NCBI GenBank assembly: GCA_963989385.1 | Contig: OZ022506.1 | Span: forward strand, 62,073,434-62,137,433 | Length of the DNA: 64,000 bases | From: Ctena decussata | Lineage: Eukaryota > Mollusca > Bivalvia > Lucinida > Lucinidae | Direction of reading: 5' to 3' | Shown: piece by piece, positions 1-12,449 of the stretch | Layout: every line of letters starts with the position of its first letter | Position numbering within the stretch: position 1 is the stretch's first letter | Made by a program: the position numbers and the translations under genes | The notes under the pieces: model-generated | Told to the model about the DNA's origin: nothing | Databases searched by the model: none | What the model saw: only the letters and a program-made list of their open reading frames with translations

Positions 1-1475
1 CGGGAATAGTGTCAATTTACAGCAACAACTTGCTTAAAAATGTTCTGGTCATTTAGAGGCCACGCCATTGCAGTTTGGTGCAAGAGTTTGGAACAATTCG
101 TTAACGGTGACTTTTGCTCAGTCTCAATTGCTTTGTATTTGCCAATTTTAACGGCGTCATAAGCACGTTTACGTTTATCATGGTAACACTCTTTTAGGAC
201 ACAACACTGTGTTCTTGTTCACAAATGTCTAGACCGCCGCAATTTGGCTCTGCTATAAGATTTGAAAATGAAACAGCGCCTAAAAAGATGAGTTGCATAA
301 AAGAGTTATGGCATTTTTTGGGTTAAACCCTTGGGTACAAGTGTGACGCGATTCTGTTCTATAGATAAACTTTCTACCTTAATTTTGGGGTTTCTGGTAC
401 CCACAATGATACCTTACACAGCGGAAACAATACAATTTCCATTTTTTTAAATAAGTCTGAATTATACGCTGATTTATAAAAACTTGGTAAATGTATTTCT
501 CTCAGTATAGTTTTAGAAATCTAAAACAAAATCACTGTAACATAGAATGTAGATCAATGGGACCTATTGTTAGTTTGAGGTCAAACTTTGGGCATGCTGC
601 GTCATAATTCAAAGCAATCATGTTTGTACATCACAAAGGCTTCAAGATATCAGACAAAATCACTGGGCCAGGAAATGTAAGGCAAAGTTACCTACTGCTA
701 GTTTGCGATCAAACTTTAGGTCATACTGTGTCATTATAACAAGCAATCGTGTTCTCACGTAAAATAGTCTATGTTCAAAAATCATGGATCACAAACTACA
801 GCTCACAGTCTAATATGTATCACTGCTGTAAGTATAGTGTCCTAAGATGTATCTAGTTTTAAGATCCTAGACCATTTTGTTACTTAGAAACTGAGCTAAA
901 CGTAACAGGTGGATATTTTCTATAGTCAATCAACCGTGAAATGTAGACCATGGCCAAATATCCTCACTGCTGTCAGTAGATCTTTCCCAGCCGTATCTAT
1001 AGAGCAATTTTGATGACCCTAGCCCTTGCGGTTACTTAGAAACTAAGCTTAACGCACGCAACACGTATATATTTAATTCTATGCCCAATCAAAATTGAAG
1101 CAAGTTTTAAGACTCTAGCCCATGCGGCTACTTATAAACTGAGTCCAGCGCAACCAGTGAATATAATTGTACAGTGACGCGCGCGCACTAGCAAGCGTAT
1201 GCCCACGCGGATGCACACAAAGATTATTGCATAAGCACGTCTTTGCATCGCAAAGCCGTGCTAATGAGTAAAAGATCAAACTGTATGTACAGTGTTGCTA
1301 GTCAAGCATTTTGTTTCTGTAATTTCACAGCAGATCATTTCTGTACGATAAGTGAGAAATCAATACTGCAGTATTTCAGAGAAAATAAATATGAGCGTTT
1401 AAAAAGAGTATGCTCGCTTGATAAGAATTGTAAATTTTAAGATTTTCGCGCTGTAAAAAACTCTTTGACCTGTAT
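1..1475. repeat. Upstream non-coding DNA with degenerate tandem repeats
   Basis: No coding region is recognised. Two diverged copies of one unit lie at about 545-650 and 675-770; both contain a 'tagtttg(a/c)ggtcaaacttt' type core followed by a 'gtcat...caagcaatc' block. Three diverged copies of another unit lie at about 815-935, 950-1085 and 1085-1165, marked by 'gttacttagaaactgagc'-like text. The open frame at 1243-1440 has no recognisable domain. Confidence 0.4.
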
Positions 1476-1483
1476 TATATAAA
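1476..1483 (+). promoter_or_regulatory. TATA-box candidate upstream of exon 1
   Basis: TATATAAA lies 184 bases before the preferred ATG (1660). It would place transcription start near 1505-1515 and give a short 5' UTR. This is a sequence match only; TATA-like strings are common in such AT-rich DNA. An alternative is that the promoter lies further upstream and a 5' UTR intron ends at the acceptor-like AG at 1650-1651. Confidence 0.3.
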
Positions 1484-1659
1484 CCTTTTATACACCAGCA
1501 GGTCATTATTTTTCATATTCGAAACTACAGAGAACAATACAAGGAAGAAGGCTGTACAGCTTCATGGAAATATGTTATATTTTCTTGATATTATTTATTT
1601 TTAATTATCACAAATCATATGTAACATTAATAAATACTTTCATCATTTTAGGTGGTGAT

Positions 1660-1744
1660 ATGATGCGGATCCAAGAAAAGGTGATATTATTTTCCTATTG
1701 GGCTTTGATATATATTGGTGGCATTCAAGTCGTCTCAGCACGAG
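1660..1744 (+). CDS. Exon 1 (CDS part): signal peptide of F-type-lectin-domain protein
   Basis: This exon encodes 28 residues plus one base and ends at a strong donor (CGAG|GTGAGT, phase 1). The peptide begins MMR, has a charged N-region, a hydrophobic core of about 14 residues rich in I, L, Y, W and G, and a plausible signal-peptidase site after V-V-S-A. It joins in phase 1 to 12450, which restores a GAT codon and leads directly into the N-I-A-R start typical of fucolectin-like domains. The protein would be secreted or a type I membrane protein. An in-frame ATG at 1564 would add 32 residues, but the segment 1652-1744 alone already makes a clean signal peptide, and an acceptor-like TTTTAG ends at 1651, so a 5' UTR intron is possible. 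The exon is recognised because it connects properly to exon 2. Confidence 0.65.
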
Positions 1745-2359
1745 GTGAGTATATGAGGGTTATCCAATAATGAGAGGGGCTTTCTAAATAGTTTTTGACT
1801 CTATAGATTTTTATATCGAAAATATGACCACTTCGTGGCAAATCTTATGGCGCATACAATAAAGTATCCCAAATATTTAACTGCCTGTTGATATTTTGTT
1901 GCCTAGCAACGGCAGAAGGCAAGGGAAACCCTCCTGGCCATGTTTGTAAACATGGTTGCCATGGTTACTGGAACCCTCCTATTAAGTCCAAAGATATTCT
2001 GTTTTATACCATACTATGTTTGGATCATTCTTTGTGAAATAACTCACTCTGGACTGAAATTGTCCAAAACGTTAGGAATTTTAGTCTAAAACTTGAAAGA
2101 AATTGCCAAACTGGAGCATTGTTATTGCGGGTGGGCGTGAGACAGGTGTCATCAATTGAAAGTAAGTTTGTATAAGGCTAGCATTTAACACTAAACGGTT
2201 TGGTATACCATACAGTTTGCAATGCACATATTGAAAGAACACACGGTTAAATGGTTTTGTGTTGCTTAGCATTAGATACTCGTGCATATTATATTTCCTG
2301 GAATAGACTGGTTGCTAATTAGCCATTCGCCAATGGGCTTATCTATAAACCAATTAGGA

Positions 2360-2432
2360 GCCCCGGTAGCTCAGTGGGTTAAGCGCTGGCCTACTGATCT
2401 AGCGGTCGCGGGTTCGAGCCCCGCCAGAGGCG
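2360..2432 (+). repeat. tRNA-like sequence (degenerate; SINE head or tRNA pseudogene)
   Basis: The T-arm is perfect (GCGGG, loop TTCGAGC, CCCGC) and an A-box-like TAGCTCAGTGGGTTAAG is present. The acceptor stem GCCCCGG pairs with CAGAGGC at only five of seven positions, the anticodon stem has a mismatch, and the nominal anticodon ACT (2393-2395) does not fit a class I tRNA with a 5-base variable loop. It is best read as a tRNA-derived SINE head or pseudogene. Confidence 0.55.
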
Positions 2433-3109
2433 GAGTTCTTTCCATCGCAAACGGGATTCCATTGCACACAGCTTTTCATTATCACAAGCCCATCGTTCTG
2501 ATATGACTGAAATACTGTTGAAAAGGACGTAAAATCGCAAGTCACCCACCCATATAGACCAATTGGTATAAGCAGAATTCAAATGTAATGCGACCAAATA
2601 TAGAAAATGTCAAAATATGTTCGGATACCACTCTTTGGATAGATGTCAGACCTTATTTTCTGTCTTTGTGGTTGAATTATGAAGCAGATCCCGGCCATTG
2701 ACTTATCTGGTGCCTTACATTTTGAACCGTTGCCAAAATAGTTGCTGGCAAACTTTGTGGAAACATATACTACAGGGAGGTGAGATATTGTCTTGCAAAT
2801 GAAGGTAACATTTTTAAATATCGGGGTGGGGTTCGTAAAATATTAAACAAGTCCCACTCTTTATTGGATTACCCTCGTAATTACGATTTGCGTCATTGCT
2901 TTATATACATGACACCCATATCATTTTTTTTGAGGCGCAGCCAGGTATAATTCGATATTGTTCCACACTTTACAAGATTCCATTGGTCAAATAACGTCTA
3001 TCTCAAAATTTTCCCCGATAATATCAAAGGTCAATGATATCTAATCTTCGTTTTTTTCCGCCGTACTGCACTGTGAATACTAGTATTCTGTCTTCAAGTT
3101 ATATCAAAA

Positions 3110-4095
3110 TAGTCACCAGAAATGTTTTGACTAATCAGTTTTTGGCAAACTCACCTTGTACTTTTAATTGAGTTAGAGACCTCAAATGGCTTGTGTTATA
3201 TGAAATAGAGGTTTCTAAGTAAATCCTGTACCTTCTGGCCAAAAACTAATAAGAGGTCTAAAAATTATTTAGCAAAAAAGGTCAAAATCCCCACCGATTT
3301 TTTAAAAAACCAGCAGGGGAAAAAATCCCCATTGGGAATTATGACCCTCCCCATAAAGAATATTTCCCATATTTTTCAAAGGGAAACTTCCCCAAGGGTA
3401 AATGTAATGACGAAATATTTATTTAATATTCACACTAAGAATATCAACAAAGACATATGTAAAACCTGCCGAAGATATTAGCCACCCAACCAAACCTTGA
3501 TTTTTTGCCTATGGGGTTTTGTTCCCGCGGGAAAATTTTGGACAAAATTCCCCATTTTTTTTTAAGAAATTAAAATCCACAAATTTGTCGAATTTAAATT
3601 TGACACGGGTTTTTATCTTAAATTATTACTTTTTGATTGATTTCTGATTATTTTGTTAAAACCAAAATTTTCCCGTAGGAAATTTCCCCATGGGGAAAAA
3701 AAAGTATGTGGAATATTTTGCCCCTGGGGAAAAAATCAATAGTATTCTGAAAAAAATATAAGTTTTACAGTTAATTGATAAATTAATGAAACAGTTCAGT
3801 TTGAATATATTTGTATTAAGTTTAAAGTTAAAAAAAATAATAATCAAAACAAATTGACATTTTCCACATGGGGATTTTAGGTATGTTTTTTTTTTTTTTT
3901 TCTCATGGGGACTTTTTTCCCACGGGTAAAATTTCCCATGGGTCCCTAAAGATTTTGGTGAATATTCCTGTCTTTACTCAAAAATGTTTGTCCTGAAAAT
4001 AATGTGTGATGTTATTCTTATATTGTTAGTACGCCTTGGAACTGACTCAATGGGCAATTCCAGTAAGTTCTCAGCACATGCATATTTAGAATTTC
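3110..4095 (+). repeat. Interspersed repeat, copy A (inverted partner at 9650-10600)
   Basis: The sequence is AT-rich and packed with short 'tccccatggg'-like blocks. Its reverse complement recurs at 9650-10600 in the same order: the 'agaaacctctatttca' block, the 'cctgccgaagatattagcca' block, the run of CCCCAT/ATGGGG blocks, and the 'ccttggaactgact' block. It is non-coding, and no terminal repeats or target duplications were identified. Confidence 0.7.
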
Positions 4096-4909
4096 CCCAA
4101 GGTGGCAACATTTATATTATGGTTAAGGTTATCCTAAATAGTAAGGATCTGCATCAAACATTTGTGCGGACTATTTTTTCGGGTTCTCGTCCAGGCACCC
4201 GGACTAAATGTGTCACTCGAATTTACTGGATGTATAGTATACAAGCAACTGCAATTTTGCTGGTTCTATGATGTAAATGCGTTTATCGCGCAATACTTGA
4301 TGTGGAGACAATGACATCTCATCATTTCCTTTAGCTTGGCAGTGGCTGATAACGCAAAAATAACCACTTAGTACTTTTGATTATTTCTTCATTCATATTT
4401 CTTCCTAGAAAAACGAATATACGTACGAAAAGAAACACGAAAATATTCATGGGCCTTACCCTATAATAGAAAATAAACTCTTCTTTTGAGATTCGCTATT
4501 TATACTTTCACCAACATACATACGCATGCAAGCTTGCAGGAAGATGCATAAACATACAGATAATCGCATACATGGAAAAAACAGACATACATATACATGA
4601 ATTGGTCTTCTTTCTAGTCAAGCCAGGATTTTCCGATATGATTTTGCAGCTGCAGATATAATTCGAAAATGTTTTTCAAGAATCACACATCTCAAAGACG
4701 CTCGTGCATAGCCCTATCCAAAAAAGTATTAGCTTTCTATGGTGACTTATGGTGACTTTTATGGTGACTTAGTATACAAATTCAAAAAGATTAAGGGTAG
4801 GACTGATTTTTCTGATCAATTCCGAAAAATAATAATACGTCACAAACGTATTGGCTATAATTTAAATGTGATGCGACAGTCTGCATGCTTAGTGATTAAC
4901 CCAATTACG

Positions 4910-5580
4910 GTTGATAACTTTGCTGCACTCTTTAATTGCACACCGGGGGATCGGGCGTCAGACTCTATGATGGCCCCGACCTAAAGCTATATATTTTAGT
5001 TGGTTGGGACCGGAGCCTTTTTGTCTGTTGCTTGGTCCACCGGGGTTCAACTGGTGACCTTCTTTTGCTTCCACCTGTCAGACGGCCCTTGTATCTGTTG
5101 GGTCCTCGTCTTTGCTTCTTCATGGTGTTGAAATTTGATTTATGTGTTTACCGTGATGATTCATTGACGAGTTAGAGGGTTATCATGCGAACCGAACAAC
5201 CAACTAAATGTTTTGTACCACTTCAGAAACTGGGCGTGAGGTTGGGCTTGTAAAATCGATTTAAGCCCCACAGTATTTCATTACTGACCGTTCCAAGGCG
5301 GTAGTTCTGTTGTGGTTCTCTGTTGCCTGTTTTGGTGTCAGAGTTTCTGTGATGTTTTACACTATGTATGTTCTTATTATTTTTGGTACGGTTTGGGTTG
5401 CTGAGTGGCCACCTTTTGGGAACAAGCTGCTCACTCGGTGGCCATATGTTCTCTGTATCTTGATTATTTGTAATCTTAGTTGTTTCCAACTATGGTTTGA
5501 GGGCTGGATTTGGATTTTGATTGTTTCAGTTCCTGGTCTTTGCATACTTTTTACTTCTAAAAAAGCTGGCGGCCGTTAGC
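4910..5580 (+). repeat. Dispersed repeat, copy 1 (second copy at 61455-62170)
   Basis: The sequence shares long diverged similarity, in the same orientation, with 61455-62170. Shared landmarks include 'ctctttaattgcac', 'cagactctatgat', 'aaagctatata', 'ggggttcaactggt', 'cttcttttgct' and 'gaccgt(t)cc(a)(a/c)ggcggta'. It may be part of a LINE 3' region or an unclassified element. The open frames on both strands are short and not recognisable. Confidence 0.6.
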
Positions 5581-5635
5581 TTTTATACAAACAAACGTAC
5601 AAAATAAACCGAATGTGCAAAGCCTTGTGACTATA

Positions 5636-5897
5636 CCTGATTGATTGATGTGTTGCTCTACGTCCACGGTAAACAGCTATGGTCGCTATGGTCATGTCGG
5701 GATGGTCAGGTAACCTAACCACACTATTCCTGGGCAAGCTTAGACTTCCTAAGCGGTTAGCCAGTACCAAGTGCACATACTTTCGCCAGGAACTGACAAC
5801 TGCCCTTCTTGAATTAGCGGAAGAAAAAACGAAAGTATGTGGCCAGACCGGGTATCGAACCCAGGACCTCTACCGACTGCGGTACGCGGCCACGCCT
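5636..5897 (-). mobile_element. tRNA-derived SINE, antisense copy with shortened head
   Basis: The reverse complement matches the SINEs at 45465-45741 and 47522-47771: the T-arm of the tRNA head (GGTTCGA...), 'cacatactttcg', 'aagaagggcagttgtcag', 'taaccgcttagg' and 'ccgacatgacc'. The anticodon arm of the tRNA head is deleted in this copy, and it is more diverged than the other two, so it is older. Confidence 0.8.
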
Positions 5898-7213
5898 TGT
5901 GGCTACAAATAACAAAATCATCGATAAACGAAAACGAAAGCACTACATTGAACTGTCAGAAATAAGGAACAATGAGGACAAATGTTTCAAGCTCCATTGA
6001 TTCGCTACAGAGGCTCACAATGTCGCAGCCGGGTTGCACACACAAAAAGCCATGTATATAAACAAGGCAATTCATGTGCGTTAACACATCTGCTTTGCGA
6101 CTTTAAATATACTCCTTTGCGGGGCTACTTAAGTTATTCCCCTACGCACAAGTGATCCGTTAATTGCTTAATTATTTATCGGGTAGCTTCAGACAGCGGA
6201 TATTAAGTAAAAAAAAATATGTAAAAGAATAATAAAATAAATAAGGGTGTACTCACTCGTTGACTATCAAACAGTAACAAATTTTAGTGCCGTGTATTGC
6301 GCAAATTAAATTTATGCAATAACAGAGATTAAACATTTTAGTTCACTTGTACGAATGTACAGAAAGAGCTATTGCACTACCATGACGTCGGCGTTTGCTT
6401 CGCTTTAGCAAAATGATAAATTTTAGCTTCAGTCTTTAGTTTCTTATTAGGAAGAAATAGTAAATGTCTGTTAGTTATTAACTCTTTATTGCATAAACTA
6501 AACGGCACATTTTCACGAAAACAAAATCATGCATTAACAAGGCTTTTCACGTGCTATAATGACCGCCTTTGCGACTTTTCGTACGCACGCTGCAGGGCAC
6601 TATTCCTTCAGTACAGAAACAAGCGCCAAAATTGCATTTTCGATAGAAGACTTGTACGGACTTGTACGGAAGAGTTGTATCAAATCGTTTATTGTAAAAA
6701 TGGAAGTGCTGACACGACATCGAGAGAAAACTTTAATGAATAGGACAATAACTTGTGAACTGCTGCTAAAATATTGACCATTGCCTGAAACGAGGATTTT
6801 TATGGACATGCATAGTGCGTGTACGAATCAGCAAGGTACTATCGACGAGGCCGAAAATAGTGCCCAAACATTTCCGTTACTATTGTAGTTGAATTTCTGC
6901 AATAATAGCAATCAAACATTTTTCCAGTGCATAAATATGTTTGCAAGGTCCCGAAGGAGATGTTAAAAACCTCGGCCTTCCTTCGGCCGAGGTTTCCAAC
7001 CTCTCCCTCGGTACCTAACAAAAGTTCATGTATGAAAAACCATGATTGATCCCTATAGTATTTGCAAGTACATTTCTTGTGATGGTTTTCAGTCCACTAT
7101 TTTTTGTTATGACATTATTGATTATGGCACCACCCTAAGCGACGATGCAATCAATGTAACGTCATTTTGGCATACTCTTGTTCAGTTTGGTGAATTGGAT
7201 AGTTAGATCTGCT

Positions 7214-7248
7214 ACCCACACACACATATATACACACACAAACACACA
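7214..7248. repeat. CA/TA microsatellite
   Basis: An imperfect (CA)n tract interrupted by TATATA and CAAACA. Confidence 0.8.
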
Positions 7249-7660
7249 CCTGAGGGAATAATTGAATAAATAATAAATTTAATCAGTATTTGCCTTTCTG
7301 TAGGATGCATATATTCAATTGAGGTCTACCCTGCAAGGTAAGACTTTGCTCTTAGGTGAACAAATTCCTTCCTTGAAAACTGACCCTTTTGAGAACAAAA
7401 TGGAACAACGTGAATCCTTGTTTGCTTTTCTGGCGGGTATAGCTCTTCAAGTGGGTCCCCTCTTCAAGGAAAGAATTTGTTCCTAGGAGAGCAAATTCCC
7501 TCCCTGAAAGTCTGACCTACTTTGGGAACAAAGGGGAACAACATGAACACCAGGTTGCTAATCTGGAGGACGTAGCCCTTTAAATGGGGTCCACTCCTCA
7601 GGGGAAGATATGGGTACTCGGCAACAAATTTCTTGCTTATAGAGCCGAACCCTCCGATTT

Positions 7661-8742
7661 TTTATGCCCCCGTGACGATAGTCAGGGGGCATTAAGATTT
7701 GCCCCTGTCTGTCTGTCTGTCTGTCTGTCTGTTCGTCACGCTTTATGGTATAGAGTTTGTGTAATCAACTTCTCCCACAGTTTTCAATGGATCTTTTTCA
7801 AACTTTGCATACATGTTGGGGACATATTGAAGATTTGCATGTGGATTTTTGTTGGACCTAGAATTAATTTTGACAGAATTACGGCCTTTTGAACTTAGTC
7901 ATTTTAGGCAAAATTTTGCATTGTAGGGTATAGAGTTTGTGTAATCAACTACTTCCACAGTTTTCAATGGATCTTTTTCAAACCTTGCATACATATTGTG
8001 GACATATTGAAGATGAGCATGTGGATTTTTGTTGGACCTAGAATTAATTTCGACAGAATTACGGCCTTTTGAACTTAGTCATTTTAGGCAAATTTTTGCA
8101 TGGTAGGGTATAGAGTGTGTTAAATCAACTCCTCCCACAGTTTTCAATGGATCTTTTTCAAATTTTGCGTACACGCTGTGAATGTATTGAAAATGTGCAT
8201 GTGTATTTTTGTTGGACCTAAAATTAATTTTGACAGAATTACAGCCTTTTTAATTTAGTATTTTTAGGCAAATTTTTGCATTGTAGGGTATAGAGTTTGT
8301 GTAATAAACTCCTCTCACAGTTTTCAATGGATCTTTTTCAAACTTTGCGTAGATGCTGTGAATGTATTGAAAATGTGCATGTGGGTTTTTGTTGGACCTA
8401 GAATTAATTTTGACAGAATTATGGCCTTTTGAACTTAGTCATTCTAGGGCAATTTTGCATTGTAGGGTATGGATTTTGTGTTATCAACTTGCTCCACAGT
8501 TTTCTTTTCAACCCTTGTCTACATATTGTGGACATATTTGAAGATATGTATGAGGCATATTGATAGGTCTAGAATTAATTTTGACAGAATCACAGCCTTT
8601 TTAACTTAGTCATTTTGGGCACTTTTTTACATGGTAGGTTACGTTTTCAATGGATTCTTTGTAGGTGCTTTATGGATATACATATCATGTGACAGGCGCT
8701 GCACGGGGGCATCATTAGTGTCTTACAGACACAATTTTCTAG
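7661..8742 (+). mobile_element. Helitron-like element with five ~180-bp tandem units
   Basis: Short inverted repeats TGCCCCCGTG (7665-7674) and CACGGGGGCA (8702-8711) bracket five direct repeats of about 180 bp starting near 7749, 7930, 8110, 8290 and 8469, the last one decayed. After the right inverted repeat comes a small hairpin (GTGTCTTACAGACAC) and then CTAG at 8739-8742 followed by T. That is the arrangement expected of a Helitron 3' end. A (CTGT)n tract follows the left end. It encodes no protein and would depend on a helicase supplied elsewhere. The boundary at the 5' side is uncertain. Confidence 0.6.
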
Positions 8743-8879
8743 TTTTCAGCAAAGGAATGCTCTTTTTGCGAAAATAAGATTTAGATTTAGAAAGGAAGGT
8801 ATTTACAGAAATAATTGGCTTTTTTAGCCTTTATTTGTCCATACAGTGTCAATAAGTTTCATATAACTCTTTCAGAAAG

Positions 8880-8935
8880 CCCCCAACCCACCCCCACCCC
8901 CCCCAAAAAAAAATAATAAAATAAAAAAAAAATAC
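8880..8935. repeat. Poly-C / poly-A low-complexity tract
   Basis: C-rich then A-rich homopolymer runs. Nothing coding. Confidence 0.8.
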
Positions 8936-9103
8936 GCCAACCCAAATTCTATTATTAAATCATTTTATTTTCAGAATTTGTATGGCTATGGTAAGAAATG
9001 ACAATTAGTTTAAACTTTCGCACTTGGTTCCATTCACATTGACCACAACAAACGCTGCAGATGGAAAAGTTGAATGGTATGCCTAAACTATATTGAGTTC
9101 ATT

Positions 9104-9450
9104 ATCCCCCGCCGAAGACGGAGGGATATAGCTGCTTTCTCCATGTCCATCTGTCTGTCCATCTGTCCGTTTTTCCTTTGTCCTCTCATCCGTATGTCCG
9201 GCCGGAGCCATAACAAAATTTCACAGACAGAATTTCATGAAACTTAAATAATTATAAATCACTATAACCTGCTGGTGCACGTGAAGTCTCATCAGACTGG
9301 CCTCAGTATTGCACGAGTTATTGCCCTTGAATTGACTTTAAATCAATAAAACAAGCCATAAGTAAGTAACCAATTACCAATACGTCTACACAAGTCCTAA
9401 CTCTGAAAGTAGGTTTCTTGTGGCGGGGCTCAAATATTACATAATTATGC
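9104..9450 (+). repeat. Fragment of a TATCCCCC-type repeat
   Basis: It begins TTATCCCCCGCCGAAGACGG, followed by (GTCCATCT)-like runs and a CCGGCCGGAGCCATAACAAAATTTC block. The start resembles those of the elements at 7661 and 39055. No 3' end was seen, so it is a truncated copy or a single-unit copy. Confidence 0.4.
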
Positions 9451-9649
9451 AGTAGTCACATTTAGTAATTACGCCTCACCTACAAGGAACGACACAAGGA
9501 ACACCAGTGATGATGACTTCCAGTCTTAGGTGGATGGCTTGGACAACCAACCATAGAATGCTGAAGATCCCCAAAAGCCAATTTTATACAAAAGAAAGAA
9601 TTGGCTTGCATAGATATTGCTTATTTTTCAATATAATTTCTACTTAAAA

Positions 9650-10600
9650 AACATATGCTGGGAACTCATGGAGTCAGTTCCAAGGAGTACTAGCAACACA
9701 ATTAAGAAAATTATACATGTTCAGCACAAATATTTTTGAGCAAAGAAAGAAACTATTAGGAATATTCATCAGATAACTTAGGGAACCCATGGGAAATTTT
9801 GCACGCTGGGAAAAATGCCTAATGAGAAAAAAACAAAAAACAAAAAAAACACGGCCTAAAATCCCTATGGGAAAATCTCAATTTTTGATATGCGTTTTTT
9901 TACTTTTAAACTTATTACTTAAAACTAAATATATATTCAAACTGAAATGTTTCATTTAAATATTAACTAACTGTAAATTTAAACTAGTAATTTTAGAATA
10001 CCGTGGGATTTTTCCCCATGGGTGAAATATTCCACATACTTTTTTTCCCTATGGGGAAATTTCCCCACTTGAAAATTTGATTTTAAAAAAATAATCTGAA
10101 ATCAATCCAACAGGAATATATTTAAGAGATAAAAAAATCCTCGTCAAATTTAATTTTTGACGAATTTGTTAATTTAAATTTCCTAAAAAAAACATGGGAA
10201 ATTTTGTCCAAAATTTTCCCACGGGAACAAAATCCCATGGAGAAAAATCAAGTTTTGGTTTGATGGCTAATATCTTCGGCAGGTTTTATATAAATCTTTG
10301 TTGATATTCTACGTGTAAAAATTAAATAAATATTGCTTCATTAAATTTAACCGTGGGGATTTTCCCCTTGAAAAAGTATGGGGAATATTAGCAATGGGGA
10401 GGGTCATAATTCCCCATCGGGAATTTTTCCCCACGGGGATTTCGACCTATCTAGCTAAAGTATTTTTAGACCTCTAAGTAAATTTGGTCCAGAAGGTACA
10501 GGATTTACTTAGAAACCTCTATTTCATGTAACACCAGTCATTTGAGATCTCGAAATCAAGTAAAATTACAAGGTGAGTTTGCCAAAAACTGGTTTGGCAA
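9650..10600 (-). repeat. Interspersed repeat, copy B (inverted relative to 3110-4095)
   Basis: This is the reverse-orientation partner of copy A with conserved block order. The two copies are separated by about 5.6 kb, so the intron-1 transcript could fold into an imperfect long hairpin there. Confidence 0.7.
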
Positions 10601-10742
10601 AATTTTTCTTGTGACTGTTTTAATTCAAAATGTTTCTCTTGTTGGTAATTTTACAATAGAATGTTATCGAAAACAGACGCAGATATTCAAAACTTTCTCT
10701 TTTCGTCCTAGATCTACTTTCGATTTCTACTTTCGGTTTAAT

Positions 10743-10770
10743 ACAAACAAACAAACAAACAAACAAACAA
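10743..10770. repeat. (CAAA)n microsatellite
   Basis: Tandem ACAA units ending in an A run. Confidence 0.85.
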
Positions 10771-10869
10771 AAAAACATGTTGATAACTACTATGAAATCA
10801 GGTCCATTTCAAGACTGACCACTGTCCATTTTGGAATTGCAAATTGGACAGGTTAATTTTGAGATAGGT

Positions 10870-12376
10870 CATTGTCGCTACTCAGTGTCAAAATTACGGT
10901 TGTGGGTACCTATGGACATAGCTTACTTATTCATGAACTTTATTGTCAAATCTTCAACTAGACACACTTCCATTTAATCTGCGCCGATTAATTCTTTTTA
11001 AAGATTCTTCTTGTTTTGGATTGTGTAACCTAATATAAATGAAATAAATGAAAAAGCTGGTGAAGAATAAAGTGCCTACACATAATGAAAATTATCATAA
11101 ATGTTATTAATTGTATTTATTTATTTATTCTATTTTCTTGATGGGGTAGCGGGTGGGGTACCGAGGTTGTGAGGTTGGGGATATTTAGGCGATCAGAAAC
11201 ATGTTGATAGAGTTTGAGACTTGACGATTGTAGCTGTGTATTTATAGTATATGCATATGTGTTACACAAATACAGTTAACGAGAAGCAAAATGCAAACCA
11301 TAATGTACCTACATAGCAAAAAAATCCCGTTAAATCTGTGCCCAATCGCAGAGTGAATTTAGCATGCTCACTGACTTTATATCTCGAAAAGTGAAATTCA
11401 CATGCCAAATCGCACTGTGTATTTCAGCAAACTGTCTTGGGCATGTGCAATAAAATGTGTATAAAGGCCTGTTTTCCTACAACACAGTTAATGTTGCGGT
11501 CAATAATGACTTCCTGCGATTAAACCATAGGAAAGAGTTGATGTGACTTCGGAACATTATTGTAGTTTAATGTTTCCCTTCACGACTGAGAGGTTAATAT
11601 GCTAGATTAAAATCTTACCATATACCTTTAAAAGCAGCGTACACATATACAAGCTGGAACATGGGCCATACTTCGGAGTTTTGGCTACTCTTGCCATATC
11701 AATGACTCTAACAATATCTAGCTACGGAAGCCAGAGACAATCATACAGCAATTTCATAATTTTAACATATCAGTAGATTTTAAGACTGATTACTATCAAA
11801 AATGTCCAAATGAATTGAAATCGATACTCTAGAATATCGTTCTTACATCTAAGAATCTGAAAGGACGACTAAAATATATTCTTCAATATGGATAGTTAAA
11901 GGGGGTGCATTTTACAGCCGCTACACGGCAAAACACCAGCTGCCACCAGACGCTTTGTATAAGCGAGCCCAATCAGAAATATTTTTACATCAGCGATGTC
12001 AGAAATAATATGTATTCATGTATTCACTATCACTGCATAAACTCCAATGTGCGTATCAACCCATTAAATAGTTTGAAAGTGAAGAACTCTGCTTAAAATA
12101 TGCGTAAATTATTCTTCTATCTTGTAAGTCCGGCTGGTCCATTTCCAATTTAAGAGATTCCTGGTTGTATATTATTTGTCTTCGTTCTGCAACTTCTGAT
12201 CTGGAATAACTCTGTTTTAAATTGCCACAGTTGCTTGTCGCTAGATATTTTGCAGTTAATCTAGTGATGGTGTTCATGATAACATTTTTGCTCACGAACA
12301 GATTTAATAGACCAAGTTTACTTGTTTTACTTCTTGGGTCGTTATATATATTTTTGAAAGTGGTTGTGTTTACACG
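10870..12376. other. Unannotated part of intron 1
   Basis: AT-rich sequence without recognisable coding, RNA or repeat structure apart from short TTTA runs near 11115-11135. Confidence 0.5.
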
Positions 12377-12449
12377 TTGTTCCTGTTAGTACATTTATAT
12401 ACATTACACATGTACACATATTTTATTATTCAAAGTCATTCTGTTTCAG

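Larger units (their letters stand above)
1745..12449 (+). other. Intron 1 (phase 1)
   Basis: The intron runs from the donor GTGAGT at 1745 to the acceptor ...TGTTTCAG ending at 12449. It is 10.7 kb and filled with interspersed repeats listed separately. No additional exon in a compatible frame was recognised. The stretches 5900-7200 and 10870-12376 hold nothing recognisable beyond short simple repeats. Confidence 0.6.

Noticed and set aside
1243..1440. 65-codon frame upstream of exon 1
   Set aside because: No domain, no codon bias visible, and it lies in degenerate upstream DNA.
2360..2432. Functional tRNA gene
   Set aside because: Acceptor and anticodon stems contain mismatches, and the apparent anticodon does not suit the variable-loop class.
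12377..12449. Extending exon 2 upstream to the ATG at 12377
   Set aside because: The upstream part is a pyrimidine-rich intron end with a consensus acceptor at 12448-12449, and the lectin fold starts right after it.
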